Assembly (NCBI RefSeq): GCF_001423765.1
Contig: NZ_LMPG01000001.1
Span: forward strand, 564,073-628,072
Origin: Sphingomonas sp. Leaf343
GTDB taxonomy: Bacteria; Pseudomonadota; Alphaproteobacteria; Sphingomonadales; Sphingomonadaceae
DNA: 64,000 nucleotides
Reading direction: 5' to 3'
The notes under the pieces are model-generated. The model made no database searches, was not told the origin of the DNA, and saw only the letters and a program-made list of their open reading frames with translations. This document shows, one piece after another, positions 38,998 through 46,353 of this stretch. Each line of letters opens with the position of its first letter. The first letter of the stretch is position 1. A program made the position numbers and the translations under genes.

Positions 38998-40131
38998 TCA
39001 ATGCGCCAGACCCCCTCCGGACGAGCCACCCGCGACCGTTGACGTATTCGCGAACGTCGTCACCGCCGCCGCCACCGCCTGGATCAGTTGCTGCCGCTCG
39101 CGGATCGGACGCACCGTGTCGCCGATCATCACCGCCAGCGCGTAACGGCGTCCGTCCGGCGCGGTCAGCAGGCCGACATCGTTGAAGCCGGCATTGCGCC
39201 GTCCGTAATCCTGCCCCGTGCCGGTCTTGTGGCTGATCTTCCACCCCGGCGGGATCGCGGCGCGCAGGCGTGCCCGACCGGTCACCGACGCGCCCATCGT
39301 GTCGAGCATGATCCGCGTCGACGTCTCCGACAGGATTTCGCCGCGCGCCAGCCGCGCCAGCGCATCGGCGATCGCCAGCGGCGCAGCCCCGTCGGGCGGA
39401 TCGCCGATATAGCGGTCTAGCGCCGCCGTGCGCGCCTCCGGTGACAGGCGAGACCGCGCGATCTGGAATGCATTGCCGATCGCATAGCCGGGTTGCCAGA
39501 CGAGGCCGGCAGTGCCCGCCTGCAACATCCGCTCGCCGGGGCCGAAGCGAATGTCGCCCAGCCGCTTCTTCGCGATCATCGCCCGCACGGCGGACGACCC
39601 GCCGACGAAGGTCAGCAGCCGGTCGTTGGCGGTATTGTCGCTCTGCGTCAGCGCACGCGTCAGCAGCCCGCCGACCGTGGTATCGAACCGGCCGGTCTTG
39701 GCGACCAGATAGGCGATCGGCTGATGGAATAGCGTCAGGTCGGCCGGGAGCACCGCGATCGGCTCGTCCAGCCGCGCCCGGCCCTGATCGCGCAGGTCGA
39801 GCAGCGTTATCGCCACCCAGAGTTTCGACACCGACTGCTGCGGCAGGCGCTGGCGGCCGCCCGCTTCGACGGTCCAGCCATCGTCCACTGCGCGGACGGC
39901 AGCCCCGGCACGCCCGTCGAAGCCGCGGATCAGGGAGTCGACCGCCGCCTGCAGCGCGCGCGGCGCGGTACTGACGGGGCGGGGGGCGGGCGGCGGCACC
40001 GGGATCGAAATCTCCGGCTGCTCGGGTCGCGCCGGCGTCATGCCGCTATTGCCCGGCCGCGAACCGGAGCCGCATGCCGACAATGTCGTGCCGATCATCA
40101 TGAACAGGGCCGCAACCCGTGAAAATGTCAT
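38998..40131 (-). CDS. Class A beta-lactamase-like serine hydrolase, predicted lipoprotein
   Basis: A 377-residue protein with a lipoprotein signal (MMIGTTLSAC, Cys ~20) and a Pro-rich linker (~25-55). Three penicillin-recognising motifs are present: SVSK (active-site Ser-x-x-Lys), SDN in TQSDNTANDRLL, and KTGTG. A Glu (in GPGERML) falls exactly 36 residues after the SDN Ser, the spacing of Ser130 to Glu166 in class A enzymes. Between it and KTG there is an unusually long region. It could be a true beta-lactamase or a related DD-peptidase-like hydrolase; activity cannot be read from sequence. Upstream of polA on the same strand, 51 bp gap. No mobile element nearby. Confidence 0.8.
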   Translation of the reverse strand: MTFSRVAALFMMIGTTLSACGSGSRPGNSGMTPARPEQPEISIPVPPPAPRPVSTAPRALQAAVDSLIRGFDGRAGAAVRAVDDGWTVEAGGRQRLPQQSVSKLWVAITLLDLRDQGRARLDEPIAVLPADLTLFHQPIAYLVAKTGRFDTTVGGLLTRALTQSDNTANDRLLTFVGGSSAVRAMIAKKRLGDIRFGPGERMLQAGTAGLVWQPGYAIGNAFQIARSRLSPEARTAALDRYIGDPPDGAAPLAIADALARLARGEILSETSTRIMLDTMGASVTGRARLRAAIPPGWKISHKTGTGQDYGRRNAGFNDVGLLTAPDGRRYALAVMIGDTVRPIRERQQLIQAVAAAVTTFANTSTVAGGSSGGGLAH

Positions 40132-40346
40132 GCTATTCTATACGTCCCGCACCGCTGGACGTGATCCTTAACCAGCGCGCGTACCCGTGGAATGGTGTTT
40201 TGCCGGCGCTGCGGCGAACGGACATCCTGACGCGCCGAGGCGAGTCGCGTGCGAGGATCGAAACCGTGGCGGGCGGTGCGTCAGCGGGCGGCGACCCCTC
40301 CGAAGGCGTGCCGCCTGTACCCGCTTGCAGCATGATCGGCCGGCCG

Positions 40347-40871
40347 TCAGTCGCGCGCCTTCAACTTCGCCATCAACCCCGCCGCCAGCGGGCTCAGCGG
40401 CTTCGCCTCGTCCTCGCCGATCACGCCGGCCGCCTTCAACGCCGCTGCGGCGTTCGGTCCGCGCGGAAAGGGATCAAGCGCCAGCGCCATCGTCTCCGCC
40501 GCCGCTTCGCCCAGATCGATCGCGTTGCCCTCGATCTCGACGGTGTCGAGCGCATCGCCGCTCAGCTCAACTTCGTCCTCCGACGTGTCGCCCTCGACGA
40601 ACAGCAACGCCACGGGCTCGTTGATCGCGACCGGCAACGGCTCTTCGGTAATCGCGCAGGACTGCACCACGGCACCCTTTACACGGCCTTTCGCCTCGAT
40701 CCCGGCCGCGGTGCGCTTGACCGTGAACCGGGCCTCCAGCCGCTCGACCGCCGTTAATCCGAATCGCTTCGCCAGCGCGGCGCGCTCGGCCTCGTTCGCC
40801 TCGATCGCGATCGTGCGGTCACCTTCGCCGATCGTATCCAGCCGTTCGGGACGGCTCCATTCGGGGCTCAT
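40347..40871 (-). CDS. YceD-like DUF177 protein
   Basis: A 174-residue protein of the DUF177/YceD family linked to 23S rRNA and ribosome assembly. Characteristic segments are GRVKGAVVQSCAITEEPLPV (Cys in the conserved Q-x-C position) and GNAIDLGEAAAETMALALDPFPR. In many bacteria rpmF follows; here 215 bp of gene-free DNA and the beta-lactamase-like gene follow instead. ATG 40871 overlaps the TGA of the cytochrome chaperone gene by 4 nt. Confidence 0.87.
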   Translation of the reverse strand: MSPEWSRPERLDTIGEGDRTIAIEANEAERAALAKRFGLTAVERLEARFTVKRTAAGIEAKGRVKGAVVQSCAITEEPLPVAINEPVALLFVEGDTSEDEVELSGDALDTVEIEGNAIDLGEAAAETMALALDPFPRGPNAAAALKAAGVIGEDEAKPLSPLAAGLMAKLKARD

Positions 40872-41386
40872 GCCAATTCTCCCGCCAGCATCCGGTCGAC
40901 TGGAACGTCCCGCAGCGCATCGAGCAATGCGCGCAATTCGAACGTGACGTGCGCTAGCGCCCCGGGGGCAGGGGCCTCGCCACGGTACAGGTTGCGGACC
41001 AGCGCCTCCTCGAACTGCGGCCCGGCCACCGTTTCGCGATAGGCGCCCAGCCGGCCGCCGAGCGCCGCCATCATCTTGCCGATATGCTTGCCGACGGTGA
41101 TGTCGCCGATCCCGATCTGGCGAAGCTGCGCGTCCATGTCGTCCACGAACCGTTCGGTCAGCCGCGCGGCGGGTTCCGCGCCCGCAGGTTCGCGCTCCAG
41201 CCGGATCAGGACCATCGACAGGACCGCGGCGATCGTGTCGAACCGGCCATCCACGGTGTCCGGCACCGCGCCGTCGACGTACCAGTGCGGCTGCCGCGCG
41301 CGGGCGACCACCGCGTTGTATAGCGGCAACGCCTCGTCCCGCTTGCCGCCACCGAACACCGCGCCGACCTTTGCCAACCAACCCAC
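40868..41386 (-). CDS. Ubiquinol-cytochrome c chaperone family protein
   Basis: A 172-residue protein matching the CBP3/UQCC1-type chaperone family that aids assembly of the cytochrome bc1 complex: ARQPHWYVDGAVPDTVDGRFD then AARLTERFVDDMDAQLRQIGIGD and HIGKMMAALGGRLGAYR. The start is taken as GTG 41386 (GGGGACGAGACGA just upstream); the frame is open to 41599 but non-conserved. Coupled to the DUF177 gene by an ATGA overlap. Divergent from bamE. Confidence 0.88.
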   Translation of the reverse strand: MGWLAKVGAVFGGGKRDEALPLYNAVVARARQPHWYVDGAVPDTVDGRFDTIAAVLSMVLIRLEREPAGAEPAARLTERFVDDMDAQLRQIGIGDITVGKHIGKMMAALGGRLGAYRETVAGPQFEEALVRNLYRGEAPAPGALAHVTFELRALLDALRDVPVDRMLAGELA

Positions 41387-41518
41387 TCGTCTCGTCCCCG
41401 ACTCCGTCCGGCGGCTTGTGCGCCGCCCGCTCCTCGCATATCGGGGCGATCGGCGGCCGAAGCAATCGCGGGCGGGCTGCCTTGCAGAGTGTGCGTGCCC
41501 CCGCGAGGAGTCTTTCCC

Positions 41519-42013
41519 ATGTCCCGCCCCATCATCCTGGCCGCCGCGATCCTGGCCTCCGGCCTCGCCGCCGGGGCGTGCGCGCCGCTGCGTTCGCATC
41601 AGGGTTATGTGGTGGACGTCGATCTCGTGAACTCGGTCCAGCCGGGCGTCGACAATCGCGCTTCGGTGCAGCAGGTGCTGGGCAAGCCGACCGTGTCAGG
41701 GCAATTCGGCACCGGCGACTGGTATTACATCGCACGCGACAGCCGCAACTACGGTTTCCAGTCGCCCAAGGCCAAGTCGCAGATCGCGTTGCAGATCAGC
41801 TTCGATCAGGCCGGTACGGTGACGGCGATCCGCCGCACTGGCATCGACCAGGTCGCGTCGATCGATCCCTATGGCAAGACCACGCCGACGCTCGGCCGAA
41901 AGCGCGGGTTCTTCGAGGATCTGTTCGGCAACATCGGCACGGTCGGCGCTGCGGGGGCAGGCGGCAGTGGCGGTGCGGGTGGTGGTGCCGGTGGCGGACG
42001 CACAGGCCCGTAA
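41519..42013 (+). CDS. bamE: Outer membrane assembly lipoprotein BamE (SmpA/OmlA)
   Basis: A 164-residue lipoprotein with signal peptide and lipobox GLAAGAC (Cys ~21). The BamE fold follows: VNSVQPGVDNRASVQQVLGKP, GDWYYIARDSRNYGF, and LQISFDQAGTVTAI. BamE is part of the BAM complex inserting outer-membrane barrels. The tail (~135-164) is very Gly-rich, unlike E. coli BamE. ATG 41519 places the lipobox normally. A strong hairpin (42037-42068) follows the stop. Confidence 0.9.
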   Translation: MSRPIILAAAILASGLAAGACAPLRSHQGYVVDVDLVNSVQPGVDNRASVQQVLGKPTVSGQFGTGDWYYIARDSRNYGFQSPKAKSQIALQISFDQAGTVTAIRRTGIDQVASIDPYGKTTPTLGRKRGFFEDLFGNIGTVGAAGAGGSGGAGGGAGGGRTGP

Positions 42014-42036
42014 TTCGCTCAGGGCTTTGACGGTTT

Positions 42037-42068
42037 GGCCGCGCCGCGTGTTACGCGACGGCGCGGCC
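42037..42068 (+). terminator. Hairpin after bamE, probable terminator
   Basis: GGCCGCGCCG (42037-42046) pairs perfectly with CGGCGCGGCC (42059-42068), with an inner CGT-GTT-ACG. No T-run follows, so intrinsic termination is not certain. Confidence 0.55.
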
Positions 42069-42113
42069 GGGCCGTGCTTGGACCGGCACCGATCCCGAAA
42101 GGGAGGGGGATCG

Positions 42114-42167
42114 ATGCATGAACGCTCGGTCCCGCGAATGGTTCTGTCCAGAATGTTGCTAATGTAA
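42114..42167 (+). CDS. Possible 17-residue leader peptide
   Basis: ATG 42114 opens a 17-codon frame ending TAA at 42165-42167 (begins MHERSVPRM, ends RMLLM). AGGGAGGGGG at 42100-42109 is a much stronger SD than that of most genes here and sits 4 nt before the ATG. The frame lies between the bamE hairpin and the NfrB-like gene, whose GTG is 49 nt further. It may be a translated leader or chance. No known attenuation peptide is recognised. Confidence 0.3.
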   Translation: MHERSVPRMVLSRMLLM

Positions 42168-42216
42168 GTTTTACCTGTCAAAGTTAATGCCGCGTTCCGG
42201 ATGGAATGAGGCGAGC

Positions 42217-43575
42217 GTGGACGGGATCGATCTGATCGTGCGAGAGATCGCGCTGTTCGCCGCCGTCGGGCTGTTGATCGGTGGTATCGACGACCTGCTG
42301 ATCGACGGCATCTATCTCGTTCGGCGTGTGTGGCGGGGCGGTCCGCCGCGGTTGAAGCTGGCCACGCTGCCGCTGGCGGCAAAATCCGGCCGCATCGTCG
42401 TCTTCGTTCCCGCCTGGGACGAGGCTACGGTGATCGCGCCGATGTTACGGGCAGCGCTGACCCGTTACCGACATGACGCTTACGCCATCCATGTCGGATT
42501 ATACCCCAACGACCCGGACACGATCGCCGCCGTGCGATCCGTCGCGGATCGCGATCTCCGCATCCGGCCGGTGATCGGCGACCGCTTCGGGCCGACCAGC
42601 AAGGCGGATTGTCTGAACACGCTGTGGCGGGATCTCGCGGCGACGGGATCGATGCCGAAGGCGATCGTGTTCCACGACGCCGAGGATCTCGTCCACCCCG
42701 CCGAACTGATCGTGTTCGACACGCTGATCGAACGCCATTCCGTCGTGCAACTGCCGGTCCTGCCGCTCGTCCGTGGCGGGTCGCGGCTGGTGTCGGGTCA
42801 TTATGCCGATGAGTTCGCGGAGTCGCATCTCCGCACGCTCGTGGTCCGGACCGCATTGGGAGCGGGTCTGCCACTGGCCGGCACCGGCTGCGCGATCCGC
42901 CCCGATGTGCTCGCCCGACTCGCGGAACGGCGCGGCGGCGATCCGTTCGATCCGACCTGCATGGTCGAGGATTACGAACTCGGCCTCGCCATCGCGCGGC
43001 TGGGCGAAAGCGGCATCTTCGCGCGGGTCGGCGACGGGGAGGGCGGCGTGGTCGCCGTCAGCGCCTATTTCCCTGACACATTGGCGGCGGCGGTGCGCCA
43101 GAAGGCGCGCTGGATGTGCGGCATCGCCCTGTCCGGCTGGGATCGCACCGGCTGGAGCCGCCCCGGCGCGTTCGGCGATCACTGGATGCGGATGAAGGAT
43201 CGCAGCGCGCCGTTGGCCGTACTTGTGCTGACTGCGGCCTATGCCGCGCTGCTGTTGTGGCCGCTGGCCGCGCTGATGCACTGGATCGAGGGCAGCGTGC
43301 CACCGCCACCCGGTACGCTGCTGGCGGTGATGCTGCAGATCAACACCACGCTGCTCGCGTGGCGATGCGTGATGCGGGTCGTCTTCACCGCGCGGGTCTA
43401 TGGCTGGCGGGAGAGCGTGTGGTCCGTCCCGCGCCTCGTCGTCGGCAATGCGGTCGCCATGCTGGCGGCACGGCGCGCGCTGGGGCGCTATCTGCTGGCG
43501 CTTCGCGGCGTGCCGCCGGTCTGGGACAAGACGGTGCACGTCTTCCCCGATGTGGACCCGGTCGAACGGGCATGA
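42217..43575 (+). CDS. NfrB-like processive family 2 glycosyltransferase
   Basis: A 452-residue inner-membrane glycosyltransferase. An N-terminal hydrophobic helix (~8-22) precedes a GT2 domain with HDAEDLVHPAE (metal-binding Asp motif), MVEDYELGLAI (catalytic-base region) and RQKARWMCGIALSGWD (QxxRW of processive synthases). Three or so C-terminal helices follow (~330-420). PPVWDKTVHVFPD near the end matches the junction that in E. coli NfrB precedes a c-di-GMP-binding MshEN/GIL domain, but here the protein stops, so that domain is missing. GTG 42217 (GAATGAGG upstream) gives a family-like N-terminus; ATG 42187 is an alternative. The stop overlaps the next gene by 4 nt. Confidence 0.85.
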   Translation: MDGIDLIVREIALFAAVGLLIGGIDDLLIDGIYLVRRVWRGGPPRLKLATLPLAAKSGRIVVFVPAWDEATVIAPMLRAALTRYRHDAYAIHVGLYPNDPDTIAAVRSVADRDLRIRPVIGDRFGPTSKADCLNTLWRDLAATGSMPKAIVFHDAEDLVHPAELIVFDTLIERHSVVQLPVLPLVRGGSRLVSGHYADEFAESHLRTLVVRTALGAGLPLAGTGCAIRPDVLARLAERRGGDPFDPTCMVEDYELGLAIARLGESGIFARVGDGEGGVVAVSAYFPDTLAAAVRQKARWMCGIALSGWDRTGWSRPGAFGDHWMRMKDRSAPLAVLVLTAAYAALLLWPLAALMHWIEGSVPPPPGTLLAVMLQINTTLLAWRCVMRVVFTARVYGWRESVWSVPRLVVGNAVAMLAARRALGRYLLALRGVPPVWDKTVHVFPDVDPVERA

Positions 43576-44552
43576 GCGGCCGCCCGCTACGCTTTCTCGC
43601 CGCGACGCTGACGATCTGGGCGACGTTGCGGGTCCTAGCATACTGGCCGGACGACATGCCCCCTGCCATTCGGGTCGTGGACGTTGCCGTTGGGAGGAAG
43701 GCCGCGCGCGCTGTCGCTCGGGGACCAGCGGATCGTGTCCAGGCGCCACAGGCGTTGCGGATCGCAGCGCACCTCGCGGGATCGATCCGCATTCCGGCAG
43801 ATGCCGCCGACCCGGCCGCGGTCCTGATCGCGCAAGCATCGGCCGTCGCCGTTCCGCTGGTCACCTCACCCGATATCGCAGCCCTGCCGCCCGATCCGCC
43901 GGTCGCAAGGCTCGCATACCAACCATCGAGCGAAAGTCCCGATCGCTGGGCGTTCAGCGTCTGGGGTATCGCCCGCGACGGTCGCAGCGGCACGCTCGCG
44001 ACCAGCCAGCTCGGCGCATCCCAGATCGGCGCACGTGCCACCTACCTGATCGATCGACCCGCGCGTCTCGCGGTCGCCGGGCGCATCAGCGCGCCCCTGC
44101 GCGGCCGCGACCGGGAGGCGGCACTCGGCCTCGACTGGCAGCCGTCCACCGCGTCCGTCCACCTGATCGGGGAACAGCGCGTGCCGCTCGATGGCGGAGC
44201 ATCCCGTCCGGCCGTCTTCATCGCCGGCGGTCTCGGCCCGGCAGTGATTGGTTCGGGTTTTCGGGTCGACGGCTATGGCCAGGCGGGCGGGGTCCTGCGC
44301 CGCGGCCTGTTCGCCGATGCCGCCGTGCGCCTTACGAAGCCGATCACGCCGACCACGCCGATCCATCTCGGCATCGGCATCTGGGGCGGTGCGCAACGCA
44401 ACGCGGCGCGGCTGGATGTCGGCCCCACGGCGGCCATCATCCTGCCGGTTTCCGGGCGCGCGATCCGGCTGACGCTCGACTGGCGGCACCGCATCGCCGG
44501 CGATGCCAGTCCCGGTTCCGGTCCGGCACTGTCGATCGGTGGCGACTTCTGA
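43572..44552 (+). CDS. Putative outer-membrane partner of the NfrB-like transferase (NfrA C-terminal-like)
   Basis: A 326-residue exported protein. It begins with a hydrophobic N-terminal segment (RFLAATLTIWATLRVLAY) and an Ala/Pro-rich region (~35-110). The last ~190 residues consist of alternating amphipathic strands (ATYLIDRPARLAVAGRIS, FRVDGYGQAGGVLRRGLF, IRLTLDWRHRIAGDA) and end in a terminal Phe, the usual beta-barrel insertion signal. The context and pattern suggest the barrel end of NfrA-like N4 adsorption proteins, without the TPR region. This assignment is inference. ATGA overlap couples it to the transferase gene; the TSUP gene starts 25 bp later. Confidence 0.6.
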   Translation: MSGRPLRFLAATLTIWATLRVLAYWPDDMPPAIRVVDVAVGRKAARAVARGPADRVQAPQALRIAAHLAGSIRIPADAADPAAVLIAQASAVAVPLVTSPDIAALPPDPPVARLAYQPSSESPDRWAFSVWGIARDGRSGTLATSQLGASQIGARATYLIDRPARLAVAGRISAPLRGRDREAALGLDWQPSTASVHLIGEQRVPLDGGASRPAVFIAGGLGPAVIGSGFRVDGYGQAGGVLRRGLFADAAVRLTKPITPTTPIHLGIGIWGGAQRNAARLDVGPTAAIILPVSGRAIRLTLDWRHRIAGDASPGSGPALSIGGDF

Positions 44553-44577
44553 CCGTCGAAACGCTACGGCAGCGGCC

Positions 44578-45492
44578 GTGGACCTGTATTTGCCCGTCGC
44601 GAACCTGTCGGTGAATGCCCTGGTGATGATCCTGCTCGGTGGCGGGGTCGGGTTGCTGTCGGGCATGTTCGGCGTCGGCGGCGGCTTCCTGACGACGCCG
44701 CTGCTGATCGTCTACGGCATCCCGCCGACGGTCGCCGCCGCCTCCTCCGCCAGTCAGGTCACGGGGGCTAGCGTATCGGGCGTCTTCGCGCACGTCCGCC
44801 GGGGCGGCGTCGATTTCAAGATGGGCGGCGTTCTCGTCGGCGGCGGTGTCCTCGGCACGATGGCGGGTGCGTGGCTGTTCCGCCGACTTCAGGAACTCGG
44901 CCAGATCGATACGGTGATCGGGGTCGTCTACGTCATCATGCTCGGCTCGATCGGCGGCCTGATGGCGAAGGAGTCGCTGGTGTCGATCGGCCTGTCGCGT
45001 CGTGGTCAGCCGCCGCGCGCCAAGAAGCGCCGCCACCACCCGCTCGTCGCCAGCCTGCCGTTCCGCACGCGCTTCTATGCGTCCGGCCTCTACATTTCTC
45101 CGCTCGCGCCGCTGATGCTGGGCTTTATGACCGGCGTGCTGACGATCCTGCTCGGGATCGGCGGCGGCTTCATCCTGGTGCCGGCGATGATCTACGTCAT
45201 CGGCATGGCGACGGGCGTGGTCGTCGGTACCAGCCTGTTCCAGACGCTGTTTGTCACCGCCGTCGCGACGATGGTTCATGCCACCACGACCAAGGCGGTG
45301 GACATCGTCCTCGCGGGCCTGCTTCTCGTCGGTTCGGTGACCGGCGCGCAGATCGGGGCGCGGATGGCGACCAAGGTGAAGCCCGAATATCTCCGCCTCG
45401 CCCTCGCGGTGATGGTGCTGGGCGTCGGCATCCGTATCCTGCTCGGGCTGGTCTGGCGACCGGAGGAGATTTTCTCGGTCGCGATCTCATGA
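44578..45492 (+). CDS. TSUP family sulfite/sulfoacetate-type exporter (TauE/SafE)
   Basis: A 304-residue inner-membrane protein with eight or so hydrophobic helices and two TSUP repeats. Each repeat has the glycine motif (GLLSGMFGVGGGFLTTPLLI at ~20 and GVLTILLGIGGGFILVPAMI at ~190). The family moves organosulfur anions; substrate unknown. GTG 44578 gives the usual MDLYLPVANLSVNALV-type N-terminus; upstream residues are non-conserved. The stop overlaps the TIGR02186 gene by 4 nt, a pairing I have seen described in other alphaproteobacteria. Confidence 0.88.
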   Translation: MDLYLPVANLSVNALVMILLGGGVGLLSGMFGVGGGFLTTPLLIVYGIPPTVAAASSASQVTGASVSGVFAHVRRGGVDFKMGGVLVGGGVLGTMAGAWLFRRLQELGQIDTVIGVVYVIMLGSIGGLMAKESLVSIGLSRRGQPPRAKKRRHHPLVASLPFRTRFYASGLYISPLAPLMLGFMTGVLTILLGIGGGFILVPAMIYVIGMATGVVVGTSLFQTLFVTAVATMVHATTTKAVDIVLAGLLLVGSVTGAQIGARMATKVKPEYLRLALAVMVLGVGIRILLGLVWRPEEIFSVAIS

Positions 45493-46262
45493 GCCCGCGT
45501 TTCGCAGCGCGGATCGCGCTCCTGCTCGCCGCGCCGCTGGCGATGGGGCAGGCGGCACCGACGCTGGTGCCGGACGTCTCGCAGCGCGATATCGAGATCG
45601 TCTACAGCTTCACCGGCGCCGACCTGCTGCTGTTCGGCGCGATCCTCTATCCCGGCGGTCGCGTGCCGGATGGTGAGCGACCCGCCGACGTCGTGGTCGT
45701 CGTGAAGGGGCCGACCCAGTCAGTGCTGATGCGCGAAAAGGAGAAGGTCGCCGGCATCTGGGTCAACGCCCAATCCGCGCGTTACCGCTCCGCGCCCAGC
45801 TTCTACGCCATCGCCTCGTCGCGGCCGATCAGCCAGATCGTCGACGACCGCACGCGCGCCATTTACGAACTCGGCCTCGACAGCCTGCAATTGTCGCCGG
45901 TGTCCACCTCCGCGCCCGACGTGCAGGCGCGTTTTACCCGTGGCCTCGTCGATCTGAAGGCGCGGGCGGGCCTGTATGTCGAGGCGCCACGCGCGGTCGA
46001 GATCAGCGAATCCGTCCTCTACCGCGCCCGCATTACGATTCCCGCCCGCGTCCCCGTCGGACGCTTTACCGCCGAAACCTTCCTGATCCGCGATGGTCGT
46101 GTCGTCGCGGCCGCGGTGCGCGATATCGATATCCGCAAATCCGGCTTCGAACGCTTCGTCGCCCGCGCGGCGGACCGGGACTCATGGCTTTATGGTCTTG
46201 TCGCGGTCACCTTGTCGGTGTCCCTCGGCTGGATCGCGGGCTGGGTCGCGCGGCGGCTCTAG
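45489..46262 (+). CDS. TIGR02186 family membrane-anchored protein
   Basis: A 257-residue protein. Signal peptide (~1-23), then a beta-rich periplasmic domain beginning VPDVSQRDIEIVYSFTGADLLLFGAI and including ADVVVVVKGP and AGIWVNAQSARYRSAPSFYAIASS; a C-terminal helix (~233-254, GLVAVTLSVSLGWIAGWVA) anchors it. This matches the TIGR02186 family, of unknown function and typically beside TSUP transporters. Translationally coupled to the exporter gene (ATGA overlap), so it is a likely accessory subunit. Confidence 0.85.
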   Translation: MSPRFAARIALLLAAPLAMGQAAPTLVPDVSQRDIEIVYSFTGADLLLFGAILYPGGRVPDGERPADVVVVVKGPTQSVLMREKEKVAGIWVNAQSARYRSAPSFYAIASSRPISQIVDDRTRAIYELGLDSLQLSPVSTSAPDVQARFTRGLVDLKARAGLYVEAPRAVEISESVLYRARITIPARVPVGRFTAETFLIRDGRVVAAAVRDIDIRKSGFERFVARAADRDSWLYGLVAVTLSVSLGWIAGWVARRL

Positions 46263-46353
46263 GGCAGGGTTAATCCCGTCGATGTCTCGCATGAACCCGA
46301 TGGTAACCAGCACGCGTGCAGGAATGGCGGGTTAGCAGGGACTCCGCCACGAT

